DNA of 64,000 bases, from contig NC_092234.1 in NCBI RefSeq assembly GCF_036320965.1, positions 33,880,203 to 33,944,202 on the forward strand, given 5' to 3'. Position 1 is the stretch's first letter. Every line of letters starts with the position of its first letter. This DNA comes from Panulirus ornatus (taxonomy: Eukaryota > Arthropoda > Malacostraca > Decapoda > Palinuridae). Shown here one piece after another: positions 35,417-48,700 of this stretch. The notes under the pieces were generated by a model. It saw only the letters and a program-made list of their open reading frames with translations, made no database searches and was not told the origin of the DNA. Position numbers and translations under genes: made by a program.

Positions 35417-35645
35417 CCCTGGGGATAGGGGATTAAGAATACTTCCCACGTATTCCCTGCGTGTCGTAGAAGGCGACTAAAAGGGGAGGGAGCGGGGGGC
35501 TGGAAATCCTTCCCTCTCGTTTTTTTTTTTTTAATTTTCCAAAAGAAGGAACAGAGGGGGCCAGGTGAGGATATTCCAAAAAAGGCCCAGTCCTCTGTTC
35601 TTAACGCTACCTCACCAACGCGGGAAATGGCAAATAGTTTAAAAG

Positions 35646-35660
<15 letters not shown>
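35414..35660 (+). mobile_element. S repeat
   Basis: Complete copy: head TATCCCTGGGGATAGGGG, middle AATTTTCCAAAAGAAGGAAC, a lineage-specific ATTCCAAAAAAGGCCC, tail CTACCTCACCAACGCGGG, then GTTTAAAAG and an A-run. It shares the ATTCCAAAAAAGG variant with the copy at 38564, so these two form a subgroup. Confidence 0.8.

Positions 35661-35729
<69 letters not shown>
35661..35729. repeat. (TA)n microsatellite
   Basis: About 34 TA units after the A-run of the S repeat. Confidence 0.95.
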
Positions 35730-35731
<2 letters not shown>

Positions 35732-35744
35732 CATTACTTCTTTT

Positions 35745-37092
35745 ATGATTATACTTTGTCGCTGTTTCCCGCGTTAGCCAGGTAGCGTAAGGAAACAGAC
35801 TAGAGAATGGCCCAACCCACCAAAATACACATGTATATACATAAACACCCAAACACGCACATATGCATACCTATACATTTCAACGAATACATACATATAC
35901 ATACACAGACAGATACATGTATACACATGTACATGTTCATACTTGCTGCCTTCATCCATTCTCGTCACCACCCCGCCACACATGAAATGGCACCCCCCCC
36001 CCTCCTCACCCCGCGCACGGGCGAGGTAGCACAAGGAAAAGACAACAAAGGCCACATTCGTTCACACTCAGTCTCTAGCTGTCATGTGTAATGCACCGAA
36101 ACCACAGCTCCCTTTCCACATCCAGGCCCCACAAAACTTTCCATGGTTTACCCCAGACGCTTCACATGCCCTGGTTCAATCCACTGACAGCACGTCGACT
36201 TTGGTATACCACATCGTTTCAATTCACTCTATAATTTGCACACCTTTCACCCTCATGTATGTTCAGGACCCGATCGCTCAAAATCTTTTTCACTCCATCC
36301 TTCTACCTCCAATTTGGTCTCCCACTTCCTGTTCCTTCCACCTCTGACACATATATCCAATTTGTCAATCTTTCCTCACTCATTTTCTCCATGTGACCAA
36401 ACCATTTCAACACCCACTTCTGCTCTCTCAACCACACTCTTTTAATTACCACACATCTGTCTTACCCTTTCTCTACTTAATCAGACCATCCAACAACACA
36501 TATTGTCCCCAAACATCTCATTTCCAGCACGTCCACCCTCTTCCGAACAACCCTATCTATAGCCCGTACCTCGCAACCATATAACATTGTTGGACCCAAT
36601 ATTCCTTCAAACATACCCATTTTTGCTCTCCGAGATAACGTTCTTTCCTTCCACACATTCTTTAACGCTCCCAGAACCTTCGTCCTATCCTCCACCCTGT
36701 GACTCACTTCCGCTTCAATGGTTCCGTCCGCTGCTAAATCCACCAGATATCTAAAACACTTCACTTCCTCCAGTTTTTCTCCATACAAAATTACCTCCCT
36801 ATTGACTTGTCCCTCAACCCTACAGAACCTAATAAGCTTGCTCTTATTCACATTTACTCTCAGCTTTCTTCTTTCCCACACTTTACCAAACTCAAGTCAC
36901 CAGCTTCTGCAGTTTCTCACCCGAATCAGCCACCAGCGCTGCATCATCAGCGAACAACTAACTCACTTCCCATGCCCTCTCATCCACAAAAGACTGCATA
37001 CTTGCCCCTCTCTCCAAAACACTTGCATTCACCTCCCTAACAACCTCATCCATAAACAAAATTAGCAACCATGGAGACATCACGCACCCCTG

Positions 37093-37096
<4 letters not shown>
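35745..37096 (-). mobile_element. Family A LINE, long 3' UTR, RT C-terminal half, old
   Basis: The minus-strand copy has its tail near 35755, a long 3' UTR to about 36190, and a broken RT up to the LRQGCVMSPW block near 37090. One open stretch at 36477-36881 contains NVNKSKLIRFCRVEGQVN and CEVRAIDRVVRKRVDV. FADD is degraded (ADDAAL context near 36945). It ends at GCCGCA, running into (TA)n. Confidence 0.8.

Positions 37097-37150
<54 letters not shown>
37097..37150. repeat. (TA)n microsatellite
   Basis: TA array between two minus-strand family A copies. The right-hand copy supplies a poly(A) tail (T-run at 37151-37162). Confidence 0.95.
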
Positions 37151-37158
<8 letters not shown>

Positions 37159-38562
37159 TTTTATACTTTGTCGCTGTCTCCCGCGTTTGCGAGGTAGCGC
37201 AAGGAAACAGACGAAAGAAATGGCCCAACCCCCCCCCCCCCATACACATGTACATACACACGTCCACACACGCAAATATACATACCTACACAGCTTTCCA
37301 TGGTTTACCCCAGACGCTTCACATGCCTTGCTTCAATCCACTGACAGCACGTCAACCCCTGTATACCACATGACTCCAATTCACTCTATTTCTTGCCCTC
37401 CTTTCACCCTCCTGCATGTTCAGGCCCCGATCACACAAAATCTTTTTCACTCCATCTTTCCACCTCCAATTTGGTCTCCCTCTTCTCCTCGTTCCCTCCA
37501 CCTCCGACACATATATCCTCTTGGTCAATCTCTCCTCACTCATTCTCTCCATGTGCCCAAACCATTTCAAAACACCCTCTTCTGCTCTCTCAACCACGCT
37601 CTTTTTATTTCCACACCTCTCTCTTACCCTTACGTTACTTACTCGATCAAACCACCTCACACCACACATTGTCCTCAAACATCTCATTTCCAGCACATCC
37701 ATCCTCCTGCGCACATCTCTATCCATAGCCCACGCCTCGCAACCATACAACATTGTTGGAACCACTATTCCCTCAAACATACCCATTTTTGCTTTCCGAG
37801 ATAATGTTCTCGACTTCCACACATTTTTCAAGGCTCCCAAAATTTTCGCCCCCTCCCCCACCCTATGATCCACTTCCGCTTCCATGGTTCCATCCGCTGA
37901 CAGATCCACTCCCAGATATCTAAAACACTTCACTTCCTCCAGTTTTTCTCCATTCAAACTCACCTCCCAATTGACTTGACCCTCACCCCTACTGTACCTA
38001 ATAACCTTGCTCTTATTCACATTTACTCTCAACTTTCTTCTTCCACACACTTTACCAAACTCAGTCACCAGCTTCTGCAGTTTCTCACATGAATCAGCCA
38101 CCAGCGCTGTATCATCAGCGAACAACAACTGACTCACTTCCCAAGCTCTCTCATCCACAACAGACTTCATACTTGCCCCTCTTTCCAGGACTCTTGCATT
38201 TACCTCCCTTACAACCCCATCCATAAACAAATTAAACAACCATGGAGACATCACACACCCCTGCCGCAAACCTACATTCACTGAGAACCAATCACTTTCC
38301 TCTCTTCCTACACGTACACATGCCTTACATCCTCGATAAAAACTTTTCACTGCTTCTAACAACTTGCCTCCCACACCATATATTCTTAATACCTTCCACA
38401 GAGCATCTCTATCAACTCTATCATATGCCTTCTCCAGATCCATAAATGCTACATACAAATCCATTTGCTTTTCTAAGTATTTCTCACATACATTCTTCAA
38501 AGCAAACACCTGATCCACACATCCTCTACCACTTCTGAAACCGCACTGCTCTTCCCCTGCTC
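37151..38562 (-). mobile_element. Family A LINE, short 3' UTR, well preserved RT
   Basis: The minus-strand copy has a poly(A) tail, a short 3' UTR with a C-run at 37231-37240, and an uninterrupted 388-codon frame from 38518 to 37352. It contains DQVFALKNVCEKYLEK, LEKAYDRVDRDALWK, LRQGCVMSPWLF, FADDTALVADS and GRPNWRWKDGVKK. It ends at CTTCCCC/TGCTCT, with 7 bases of LINE sequence missing, next to an S repeat. It is 5'-truncated within the RT, so it cannot be autonomous. Confidence 0.87.
37352..38518 (-). pseudogene. Family A reverse transcriptase, 388-codon open fragment
   Basis: No stop or shift between the DQVFALK motif and the family's short-form stop codon. The RT palm (LEKAYDRVD and FADD) and C-terminal domain are intact. 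The endonuclease and the RT N-terminus are absent. Residue differences from the plus-strand copies are few, so this is a recent insertion. Confidence 0.83.
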
Positions 38563-38563
38563 T

Positions 38564-38802
38564 ATCCCTGGGGATAGGGGATTAAGAATACTTCCCACGT
38601 ATTCCTTGCGTGTCGTAGAAGGCGACTAAAAGGGGAGGGAGCGGGGGGCTGGAAATCCTCCCCTCTCGTTTTTTTTTTTAAATTTTCCAAAAGAAGGAAC
38701 AGAGGGGGCCAGGTGAGGATATTCCAAAAAAGGCCCAGTCCTCTGTTCTTAACGCTACCTCGCTAACGCGGAAAATGGCAAATAGTTTAAAAGAAAAGAA
38801 AA
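38564..38802 (+). mobile_element. S repeat
   Basis: Complete, with the same ATTCCAAAAAAGG variant as 35414-35660 and the tail CTACCTCGCTAACGCGG. It ends AAAAGAAAAGAAAAAG before (TA)n. Confidence 0.8.
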
Positions 38803-38869
<67 letters not shown>

Positions 38870-38871
38870 CA

Positions 38872-38948
<77 letters not shown>
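38803..38948. repeat. Compound (TA)n-(T)n-(TA)n-(TG)n microsatellite
   Basis: TA array, an 18-base T-run, a second TA array and about ten TG units, ending at the start of a plus-strand LINE. Confidence 0.95.
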
Positions 38949-40535
38949 GGATCAGGTGTTTGCTTTGAAGAATGTATTAGAGAAATACTTAGATAAAACA
39001 GATGGATTTGCATGTAGCATTTATGGATCTGGAGAAGGCATATCATAAGTGTTGATAGAGATGCTTTGTATAAGGTATTAAGAGTATATGGTGAGAGAGG
39101 TAAGTTGTTGGAAGCAGTGAAAAATTTTATCAAGGGATGTAAGGCATGTGTAAGAGTAGGAAGAGAGGAAAGTGATTGGTTCCCAGTGAATGTCGGTTTG
39201 CGGCAGGGGTGCATGATGTCTCCATGTTTTTTTAATTTGTTTATGGATGGGGTGGTTAGGGAGGTGAATGCAAGAGTTTTGGAGAGAGGGCAAGTATGCA
39301 GGCTGTTATGGATGAGAGGGCTTGGAAAGTGAGTCAGTTGTTGTTCGCTGATGATACAGCGCTGGTGGCTTATTCGGATGAGAAACTGCAGAAACTGGTG
39401 ACTGAGTTTGGTTAAAGTGTGTGAGAGAACAAAGCTGAGGGTAAATGTGAATAAGAGCAAGGTTATTAGGCTCAGTAGGGTTGAGGGACAAGTTAATTGG
39501 GATGTAAGTTTGAATGGAGAAAAACTGGAAGAAGTGAAGTGTTTTTGGTGTCTGGAAGTGGATTTAGTAGCGGATGGAAACATGGAAGTGGAAGTGAGTC
39601 ACAGGATGATGGAGGAGGCGAATGTTCTGAGAGCGTTAAAGGATGTGTGGAAGACGAGAACGTTATCTCGGAGAGCAAAAATGGGTATGTTTGAAGGAAT
39701 AGTGATTCCAACAATGTTATATGATTGCGAGGCATGAGTTATAGATAGGGTTGTGCAAAGTAGGATGGATGTGTTGGAAATGAAATGTTTGAGGACAGTA
39801 TGTGGTGTGAGGTGATTTGATCAAGTAAGTAATGAAAGGGTAAGAGAGATGTGTGGTAATAAAAAGAGTGTGGTTGAGAGAGCAGAAGAGGGTGTATTGA
39901 AATGGTCTGGTCAAATGGAGAAAATGAGTGAGGAAAGATTGACCAAGAGGATGTATGTGTCTGAGGTAGAGGGAACGAGAAGCGAAAGACCAAATTGGAG
40001 GTGGAGGGATGGAGTGAAAAAAAATTTTGAGCGATCGGGGCCTGAACATACAGGAGGGTGAAAGGCGTGCAAGGAATAGAGTGAACTGGAACGATGTGGT
40101 GTACCTGGGTCGACGTGCTGTCAGTGGATTGAACCAGGGCATGAGAAGCGTCTGGGGTAAACCATGGAAAGTTTTGTTTGGCCTGGATGTGGAAAGGGAG
40201 CTGTGGTTTCGATGTATTATACATGACAGCTAGAGACCGAGTGTGAAAGAATGTGGCCTTGTCTTTTCCTAGAGCTACCTCTCACGCACGCGTGGGGAGA
40301 TGGGTGCCATTTCACGTGTGGCGGGGTGGCGACGAGAATGGATGAGGGCAGAAAGTATGGCTTTGTACATGTGTATGCATACGTTGAAATTTATAGGTCC
40401 ATGTATGTGTGTGTGTGGGCGTTTATGTATATGCATGTGTATGTGGGTGGGTTGGGCCATTCCATTGTCTGTTTGTCGCTGTCTCCCGCGTTACCTCGCT
40501 AACGCGGTAGACAGCAACTAAATATGATAGAATAA
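38949..40535 (+). mobile_element. Family A LINE, 5'-truncated, long 3' UTR
   Basis: Begins at GATCAGGTGTTTGC (DQVFALK). Frames are broken several times: a duplicated base near 39050, a lost base at about 39292, and a shift near 39413. Landmarks include LRQGCMMSPCFFNLFMDG, FADDTALVAYSDE and NVNKSKVIRLSRVEGQVN. The ORF end is of the long type and continues through LNQGMRSVW. The long 3' UTR (about 40110-40535) carries two tail-type blocks and the GGTGGCGACGAGAATGGATG segment. Confidence 0.8.
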
Positions 40536-40536
40536 A

Positions 40537-40539
<3 letters not shown>

Positions 40540-40591
<52 letters not shown>
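40540..40591. repeat. (TA)n microsatellite
   Basis: About 26 TA units directly after the LINE tail, followed by ACACACAC. Confidence 0.95.
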
Positions 40592-40598
<7 letters not shown>

Positions 40599-40702
40599 TT
40601 GCTTACTACCTGTCCCAGGAGTCCCTTTTACCTTTTTGAGCTCCTATACTCACCAAACTGACTACATCCACCACTCAGAATCAAAGGTTATAAATTGTTG
40701 TG

Positions 40703-40743
<41 letters not shown>

Positions 40744-41389
40744 TGTGTGTGTGTGTGCAAAGAATGCAGGACAATTGAGTAGTAAGTACTTGGTGTCTTT
40801 ATTATGGTAGTTCCATCATAGGTATGAAGGGTCTTAGGGTATGATGATGTCCAAAGTGTAAGTGGGAGAGTGTGGCTCAAGTCTGGGAAGTGTGGTTGGA
40901 TGGGTGTATATCTGAAGGGTTGAAGTTGAAGACTAAGTTCTCAGTTTATTTTTTCCAAAGTGTATGTGTTTTGTCTGTTTTATATTTGTTGGGAGGGATG
41001 GAATCTGTGGGTAGCGTTTACTGTGTGTGTGATGCAAAAGTATGCTTTTTATTTCTTCATGGGAGTTGGTAATTAGAATTGGGTGTTGTAAATGTTGGGG
41101 TAAGTCTATATTGGGAGGATCTTTGTTTCATTGTGAAGATCTTAAGTGTTTGTCCTTGTTAGGCAACCTGTGATTATTTCATATGGTGCGAAGAAACCAA
41201 AGTCTTTTTTTAATGTTGTAGGCTCCATTTACGGACAAACATCCATATCAAGGCCGGGCCTTAACTGAGATATAGAGATATTAATGAATGGGGAAAAAAG
41301 GCAAGGGAAAGTGCCTAAGAATTTTGGAGGCAGTGAAAAACCTGTCTTTTAAGATGTGCCAGGTCACATTTGTTGGGAAAAACATGAGA
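40592..41389. other. Intron 2 sequence with a (GT)n array
   Basis: Contains (GT)n with one CT break at 40703-40758. The rest is GT-rich, with no protein similarity that I can read. It may be the 3' UTR side of the LINE D remnant that follows on the minus strand. Confidence 0.4.
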
Positions 41390-42700
41390 GAATACAGAGT
41401 TCCAAAGATACAAGCTGGAGGGAAAGAAACAGAGAGCTCCAAAGCTTTGAGGTGTAGGAAAAGAAAAAGTTATCAAAATGGCCCATCCTTGAGTTGCCTA
41501 CGGCCACACAATAATCATTTGACGCAGCAGCCAAAAATTACGTGGTCTACCTAGTGGTGGTTACACAAGCAGCCAGCTTTCGGGAACAAAAAGCAAAGTA
41601 ATACCTATAAAGAGGGGAAAGTGAACCAGCATTATGGTGTAGGGCATGTGGGACATGTTTTGCTATTAACCTGGGAAAGTTTATAAGACTGACCGCTTTC
41701 AACTCAACACTATCAAGTGAGGACACAGAGTTAGAACCCCCCTAGATGTGAGAGCAGTACTCCATACAAGGACGGATCAATCCTGTGTACAATCGGGGCA
41801 GCTGTTTGGAAGAAAAAGTATTTTGACATCAAAGTCGGACTCCCATTTTCTTAAAGTAGACTTACCCGTTTCTGTGATGTAGGGTTTCCAAGACAGAGTG
41901 GATGTTACAGTAATACCAAGTATGTTCACTGAGTCAGGAGGTGGAATTACAGAGACATCATGGGATAAAGAAAAGTAGTAAGGAATTCTTGATTGAGAGA
42001 TGGGTAGAAACTGGGTCTTGGAGACATTAAAGTCAACCAGATTTTGTCTGTCTCACTGAGACATCCTGTCCAAGTCTGAGTTTACTTAGAGTTGTGTTGA
42101 GACAAGATGCAGATTGAGTGAGAGAAGGAGCTGAATTGAAGGTTGCGGGGAATGTAGTGTTGAGTCATCAGCATATGAGTGCATTTGGTTATTTATGAAA
42201 GGAAATTGTTGATAAAGATTAAAAATGTAGGAGACAGGACAGAACCTTGAGGGACACCACTGTTTATGGGGGCAGGGTGAGGGATCCATTAACAACCCCA
42301 GAGATGGATTGGCCAAAGAGGGACCTTAATATGAGGGAGGATAGTGAGGGATGGAAACCAAAAGAGGGGAGCTTAGAGATAAGACCTCGATGTCAAACAC
42401 TGTCAGAAACTTTGGACATGTCAAGAGCAACTACATAGGATTCCCAAAAATCTTTCAGGGATGATGACCAGACAGTAGTAAAACAGGAAAGCATATCATC
42501 AGTGAATCTCACCATACAGAAATCATACTGGTGATCAGAGAGAAGACTGAGATTTAAAACGTCTGAGGACATGGGACTTGAGGTGGAATTCAAAGACTTT
42601 GGAAATGTCTAAGCAACTGGTCGATAGTTAGAGGGGTTAGATTAGTCACCCTTCTTAAGGATGGAATGTACCAACATAAGCTTCCAAGAGGTGCCCTGTT
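41390..42700 (-). mobile_element. LINE D remnant, jockey-like RT
   Basis: Minus-strand translation gives a clear RT order across several frames: ILKKGD and SNPSNYRPVA near 42650-42615, LLSDHQYDFCMVRFTDDMLS near 42545, YVVALDMSKVSDSV near 42430 (palm Asp retained), NNQMHSYADDSTL near 42190-42155 (catalytic pair retained), then GLIRPCMEYCSHI near 41785 and YRYYFAFCSRKLAACVTTT near 41610. This is the standard RT-plus-thumb layout of jockey-type LINEs. Stops such as the TAG in the C-terminal part show it is dead. It lies in intron 2, on the host gene's own strand. Confidence 0.72.
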
Positions 42701-43079
42701 TTATGCTTTGTTATATTCGCTTTTGAGAGGGTGGAAGACCATGTAGGTGAGGCATGCTTTAAAGTGCAGCAAATAAATCGTTCATATAAGATGATAAGGA
42801 AAACCTTTACTTGTCCAAATCTGGTGCCAGCTAGAGTTATGAGAAAATTTATTTTCTACGTTGCTTTTGTGTTTGTTTTATTGGCATGGGGAGCAAATGT
42901 CATGTGTGTGTTGTATGTGATTTCTAGAATGGTTGGTGTTTTGTTCAGTGAAAGTGATTATCCATTCAAGGGGACTAGATAGTCTTAGCTGGATTCATAC
43001 CTGTCTGAGGTTAAAAGAGTGATTAGACTTCTGTGGAGAGTGAGACATTCTGTCTTGGGTATGCCATCGTTCTAATTTT

Positions 43080-43660
43080 TCAATACAATGCTGCATTTTT
43101 GATGTTGCATCTGTGGTGTTAGGGGTGTTGTGATGTTATTGTTAGGTCATCTGCAAATGAAAGGACCTACATGTTGAAGATTGTCTGAGGTCATGGGAGG
43201 TCCTGTAGAAAGAGACTGAAGATAGCTGGAGAAAGAACTGCTCTTTGGGAACTACAAATTATAGTTACAGTGTTTTGGAGGTGAAGCTATTGTGAGTGGC
43301 CCTGGCAAGGCATTCGCCCATGAAACTGGCCAACCACTTTTTGTAATTGTTAACCGAGGGTGATGTCAAGTAATTTTTGTGTGAGGATGTATCTGGGGAC
43401 AGTGTCAAAAGCTTTGTCAGTACCTGTTGCCACTAGTACTGTGCGGTAAGGGGTTGTGGTTGGTAGAAACAACCTAGTATGTTATGTGAGCTGTGTGTGC
43501 AGTGTGGTAGTAGAGTGCTTGAGTACGAAGCCATGCTGTGCGAAAGTGGGATGTTTTGTTTGATTCTGTTGTCGATCAAATTTAAGCAATTTGAAGTTTA
43601 GGTTTTGAGGACAGAAGTGATACAGGATGGTAGAGGGTGGGGTGTTTGGTGATCATTCTT
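43080..43660 (-). mobile_element. LINE D' remnant, second RT type
   Basis: Minus-strand pieces: QHGFVLKHSTTTLHTQLT near 43535, VLVATGTDKAFDTVPRYI near 43445, LTQKLLDITLG near 43390, AVLSPAIFSLFLQDLP near 43220, and VLSFADDLTITS near 43170-43135. The palm and FADD motifs differ from those of LINE D next to it, so it is a different LINE family. Frame shifts separate the pieces. Confidence 0.65.
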
Positions 43661-45549
43661 TTCTCCCCATATATCGAATGGAAACCATTATTCAACATCA
43701 GAAAGAAAGGGAACAAATATTTTCACAGTGTTTTCATTTGCTTGGAGAATCATGGTCAGGTTATGACAAGTCTTGAAATCTAAGCGACTCTCATAGCCAC
43801 ACTTACCATTTTATTTCTCGCGGGAACTTTATATCTATGCATTTATGGTCTTATTATACTAAACACAAGATTCAGTTACAAGGTTTGGGTGTCTTAAAGA
43901 AACTCTGCTTTAACAAGTGATTTTTTTTGTTCACTTCTTGTTCGTCTTAATGTTCTGCTGTAGATTGATTCCATGTTTTTGCTCTAATATGATTTAGTCC
44001 TGTGCCTGAAGACACACATCAATGGTCCTCTTGTCTCGGAATCCCATCCCACCAATAGGAATCATTATCCCCACCTGGCTGGGCAGCGACTTTCCTAGTT
44101 AATACCCTACAGGTCACCTCCCTTCACCCCGTTTTTAGGATGACACTAACTACCAATCCCTGGGAACATTCTGCTACTTGCTTGCTACATCCTGTGGCTT
44201 CACTCGTCTTCCTTGAAGTGTTTGCATCACCTGTGGACTTACTGTATTTTGTCAGTCAGCTTTCTAGTATTTTTGGACTGAGTTCCCCACCGAGGAGTCG
44301 ACTGACGTGAATCTGTCAGGTAAATCAGTGGGTCTATGATGATGCCACAATACTCCTTCCGTCATTCCAACTGTATTGACAAAACCAAGAAACAGGTTTT
44401 ATGTTGACTTCATTTTTTGTGACAGTCATTGTCCCAGCTTATCCTAGATTAGGTATGTTTGTGGAATTCTTCGGTGCTAGTTTTTCATCTCTGCTAATGA
44501 TACACGAAATCATTATCTCCCCAGTTTCTCTTCTGTTTCTTCAGTAACATTTAATTCCCTCTTCACGACTGTGCCTGATAGAAATATTTTCTCAGCATAA
44601 TATTAGTTATGACTGTTAGTTCTTGACATTTTTGCCGGTTCGGATAAATACATTCCCTTGTTAAGTCGGAGAAAAAAAAAATCGTCTTATCTTCACTTCC
44701 TCCCCCCCATGAAGCGCTGCACTACACAAGACGCGCAAGTACCCCATAACCAGTTAACCTGCCGATCCTGCGAACGAGTTAGAGCACTGGTATTCACGAG
44801 AAAACTAGTGAGGGTCAACTGAGGCAATAGAAAAATTCGATCAGGCCGCAATGACTTTGTAAAGATATATGCATTTAGAATGCATAAAAACGTACCAAAG
44901 TACGTGAAATATTTACATTAAATCTTGCCGTAGCTCGATAATCAGAGCAATTTTCCCCCCATTAGAGTTTGCCTTATCTAATCAGTATTTTCCTCTCTCA
45001 GTTTCCTAGGCTGCAATAGAGACAAACGAGGGCCACATATGATGCAGCCCTCAGTCCGCGTAGTCATTACTACTGCTTAAAGGAATACCTGACGGTCTTG
45101 TTCCATTGCAATACGTGCGTATCTTAACAGCTCTCGCAGAGACGTACATCCTTCACTCCGATACAGATATTCTTATCCTATATCATTCCTACAATAAAAT
45201 TATAGCCTCTTAGCCGTTCATGGGTATATGTTTCTTGTTTCGTGTTGAAAATAGAGACCTCCCATATGCACAAGTGACACACAGTGACTCCAATATCTTA
45301 AGAGAAGTGTAAGGATATTTACAACGTAACATGTAGTCTTCCGTCATAATGAGACATTTTGAGAGCCTGCCATCCAAATTATATGACGTCAATAGAAGTG
45401 TGAAAAGTTGCAGATCCCACATGCAAGCACAAAAACTTACTTCGCGTTTTTATGTAATTTCATTACTACTATAGCACAAACTTTCACAATCAAAAAAACT
45501 TTAGTAAAGGGCGGTGTCTTAAATACCAACTGCGTACTCTAGTACTAAC
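43661..45549. other. Intron 2, unique-looking part
   Basis: No repeat protein, RNA gene or array seen. Composition is more balanced than in the LINE-rich part. Confidence 0.5.
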
Positions 45550-45716
45550 CTGAAAGTGCGCGTGACTGCTGCCCGCAGGGAGTTGGGTCGGAGTCCTTGG
45601 TTGACATGACACAGCACTTGAGGTAAACACTCAACTGTGGACCCTCGCGTTGCCTCCAACACCTCCACTACACTGTTCAACACTTCCTTTAGTGACGTCA
45701 TTACCAAGCCCTCCAC
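45550..45716 (-). CDS. Host gene exon 2
   Basis: A 167-nt exon encodes residues 665-719 and two bases of codon 720. It begins VEGLVMTSLKEVLNSVVEVL, a predicted amphipathic helix, and continues to ECLPQVLCHVNQ with the pair C694-x5-C700. The donor CAG|GTTAGT lies at 45549-45548. The acceptor is a pyrimidine-rich tract ending in CATAAAG (AG at 45718-45717). The AAG is weak, and an alternative GGAG six bases downstream would drop two codons without changing phase. Both choices join exon 1 in phase 0. Confidence 0.65.
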
Positions 45717-48700
45717 CTTTATGGCGGCAGAAGCCAGGGGAAGAGGATGGATTTACAATTCACGGAATGTAACGACCTGCCCATCATTCATATGACGTAA
45801 AGAATCAAGCTCTACATTTTCAACATACATACTTCAGTGTTGGTATGTAATTTAGTTTTCTAAAGAGCCCTCTTTTCTTAGTAACTCAACATTTTTCCTA
45901 ATCACATATATTAGATCATAGAAAGCCAGACACAATAATTAGATGTAATTTTTTTTTTCAACATAAGATTATCCTAAAGTTCTATCTGCCTTTTGAACAC
46001 TTGTGAATATCTAATTATACGTAAAAAAAACAAAAAAACATGAGCGTGCTGTAAATTGTGAACATTATTACATAGATTTTATGTACTACAATGTAAGTAT
46101 TGTCGTTGGCGTATGTTACCGCCTTGTTTTGGAAATCTTTTAGATATTAACTATTGCAACAAAGGTCATGGGTTAGCTTAAGATTCTGTAATCCTACGTA
46201 TTGACGTCACAGCAACAGGTACTGTGTAAAGCTGACCTAGCAACGGGAGACCTGTGACAGCGTCCGTCACCTTGAACTAAACCACAGATGCTGCTGTTTG
46301 ATCTGCACAAATACAAAGCGCAACAAAAACATGTCAGCAATAACACCATAGCTCTGTTGTCACACTCAGGAAAGCTTGAAATGTTGCTCATATATGAAAG
46401 AAAAAAAGATTGTATTCAAGCATTCTTCGTCGTAACACTTGTATCAACAGACATGCAAGAGCGCAGCACGTATCAACAGCCAAACCAAACATTAAACATG
46501 CAAGGTGTAAGCCATAGTTGTCAGACTGTCAAAATGACTGAACACCGATAGTTATATATAGAGAGACGCGTTGTACATTTGTCTGGGGTTGGTCATTCGG
46601 TACCTCTCAGGTTTCCCGTGGAGCACCTCTGAATACTTTACAATTACCCATCTATTGATTAAAGAAAGTGGCAGAAACAGAAGGGTAACAGAGAGCCATA
46701 TATTTCTTTTCAAAAACTAATGGTACGACCGAATATTATGGTTTAGTATGATCTACCGGTACATGGAAAAACGAAATTTTGATAATCCACACAAAACTTT
46801 AAGAAATCGGTAAACGAAATCAAATTGATTTGTGGCATCTTTTGAGTTGCCGAAACTTCCTCTCAAACAAGCATGTACCCAGGGTTTGGCCTGGAGAGGG
46901 GAAGGGTGCAATTATGAAAGCCAGGATACTCACGAAAAGCTCAAAACAAGTGTTCGAAAGTACGTTGTATCTTAGGACCTAAGAGCTTTTAAAGTTATTT
47001 GGAAGTTGAATTATATAATTAGTATGAGTAAAATTTGCACTGAATCGAATACAGCTGTAGCACAGAATTGTGTATTACGAGACCGGCGACCAGTTTCGTG
47101 TAAAATAAGATTTATGATCTTCGATAACATACAACAGCTGGGCAGTATCAAGGGAATTTAGTTTCATCATAGAAATTAGTATGCTTAGACAAAGAAAGAC
47201 TAGTCATTCCAAACCAATGTCAATGTTTAGCGGAAGTGTTCAAACGGACACGATTGTATCATGGTCACTAATATGATAATCAAAACACAGATATTCATAC
47301 AGATACATTTATTTATCCTTTTAAGGGACAAAGAGGGTGAGAATAATTGTGAAAATATATAGATTATCATTAAGTTTATTGTATACCGTACAGCTCAAGA
47401 GGGGGAGGATTGATGCACCCCTACCCCTTTGTATTCGCGCCTGCTCCCACATCCAAGATAACAGTCGTTATTCCAGTAAGCATTGTTCTACCATTCCAGA
47501 TATACAAGTAACTAATGACGAGGTAAGGTTGGTGAGGTTTGATTAAAAGAATCTCTAATTTCACCTTATTGCTCTAGATTTTCACAGTTTCGTCGTAATG
47601 TTACGCTTCCAGGTCAACGTCTCCGCTGCCCGGATAACGGGTGATGTCTACATGATTCTCATGCGTTCATCTCTCGCCATGATGATTTTTGTGACGTGGC
47701 CCATTTTAAAAGACAAGTTTTCCACTTCCTCCAAAATCTTTTAATACTTTCCCTCGTCTTTTCTTTTTCCGTTTCGTAATTTTCTCTATATTTCATTTAA
47801 GGCCCTGCCTTGCTGTAGAGCCTCTAACGTAAAAAGAAAAAAAAAAAAGATTCCGACTAAGGATTTTAAAACCTTTATGTTTATGGATAAAAACAACTTA
47901 GGAAGTTGGTACTGGGATTCCCAGTCTGGGAATGGGCTTAAGCCTAGCTCTGAAAACTGATAGTCACGATCCTCAGGTCTTGTTTGCGTTTGCCCAGGAC
48001 TTGTCAAAGTAGCTAGAGTTAACATTTTTCCGGGTTTGTTTGGGAGCAGTTGAGCGTTTCACGTTGTCTGTGTGGAATTTAACAACACACTTTCAATGAT
48101 GTCGATTGGACTTTTTTTTATGTTTACTGGCAAAACCCTGTGGGCACACTGTTCAAAGAATGACATGGATATGTCTGGTGGACCGGCTATTTCGCCCGTA
48201 ACGGTGACCTTTTGACTTTTTTTTCCCCCCTAAAGGAGAGTGACCAACATAACATAGGCAAAACATGTCCAAATCGAAGGCAATTTTTGGTGAAAAAATA
48301 GATACAGAAAGAATGTAGAAATTCATCAGATCTCCACATGTGTTTAGGACTTTTGAAGGCCTAGAGAAATGATGTTCTACGAAGGGGTTTCATTTGAGAC
48401 GGCAAATGTTGCACTAATGAATAGAGGAGCCAGTTCTTGAGACTGTGACTGGAAGAGTGATTTGTGTCCCTATTGCATGATGCAAGTCAGGGAGGCCCTA
48501 TGGATTTTCAAACTTTCCTCTACCTGTGCTGTCATTCAGTTACAGCGTGGACGAACTTCATAGGAAGGTTCCCATGTGCGAAGGGTACTTCACAGATTTC
48601 GGTTAATACCTTAAAATGACTTATAGTATTTTCATCTTTGTTAATGAATCTGAAATCAATTGCGGTGAAAGTAACATATTTTCAAATATGATTTTTAAGG

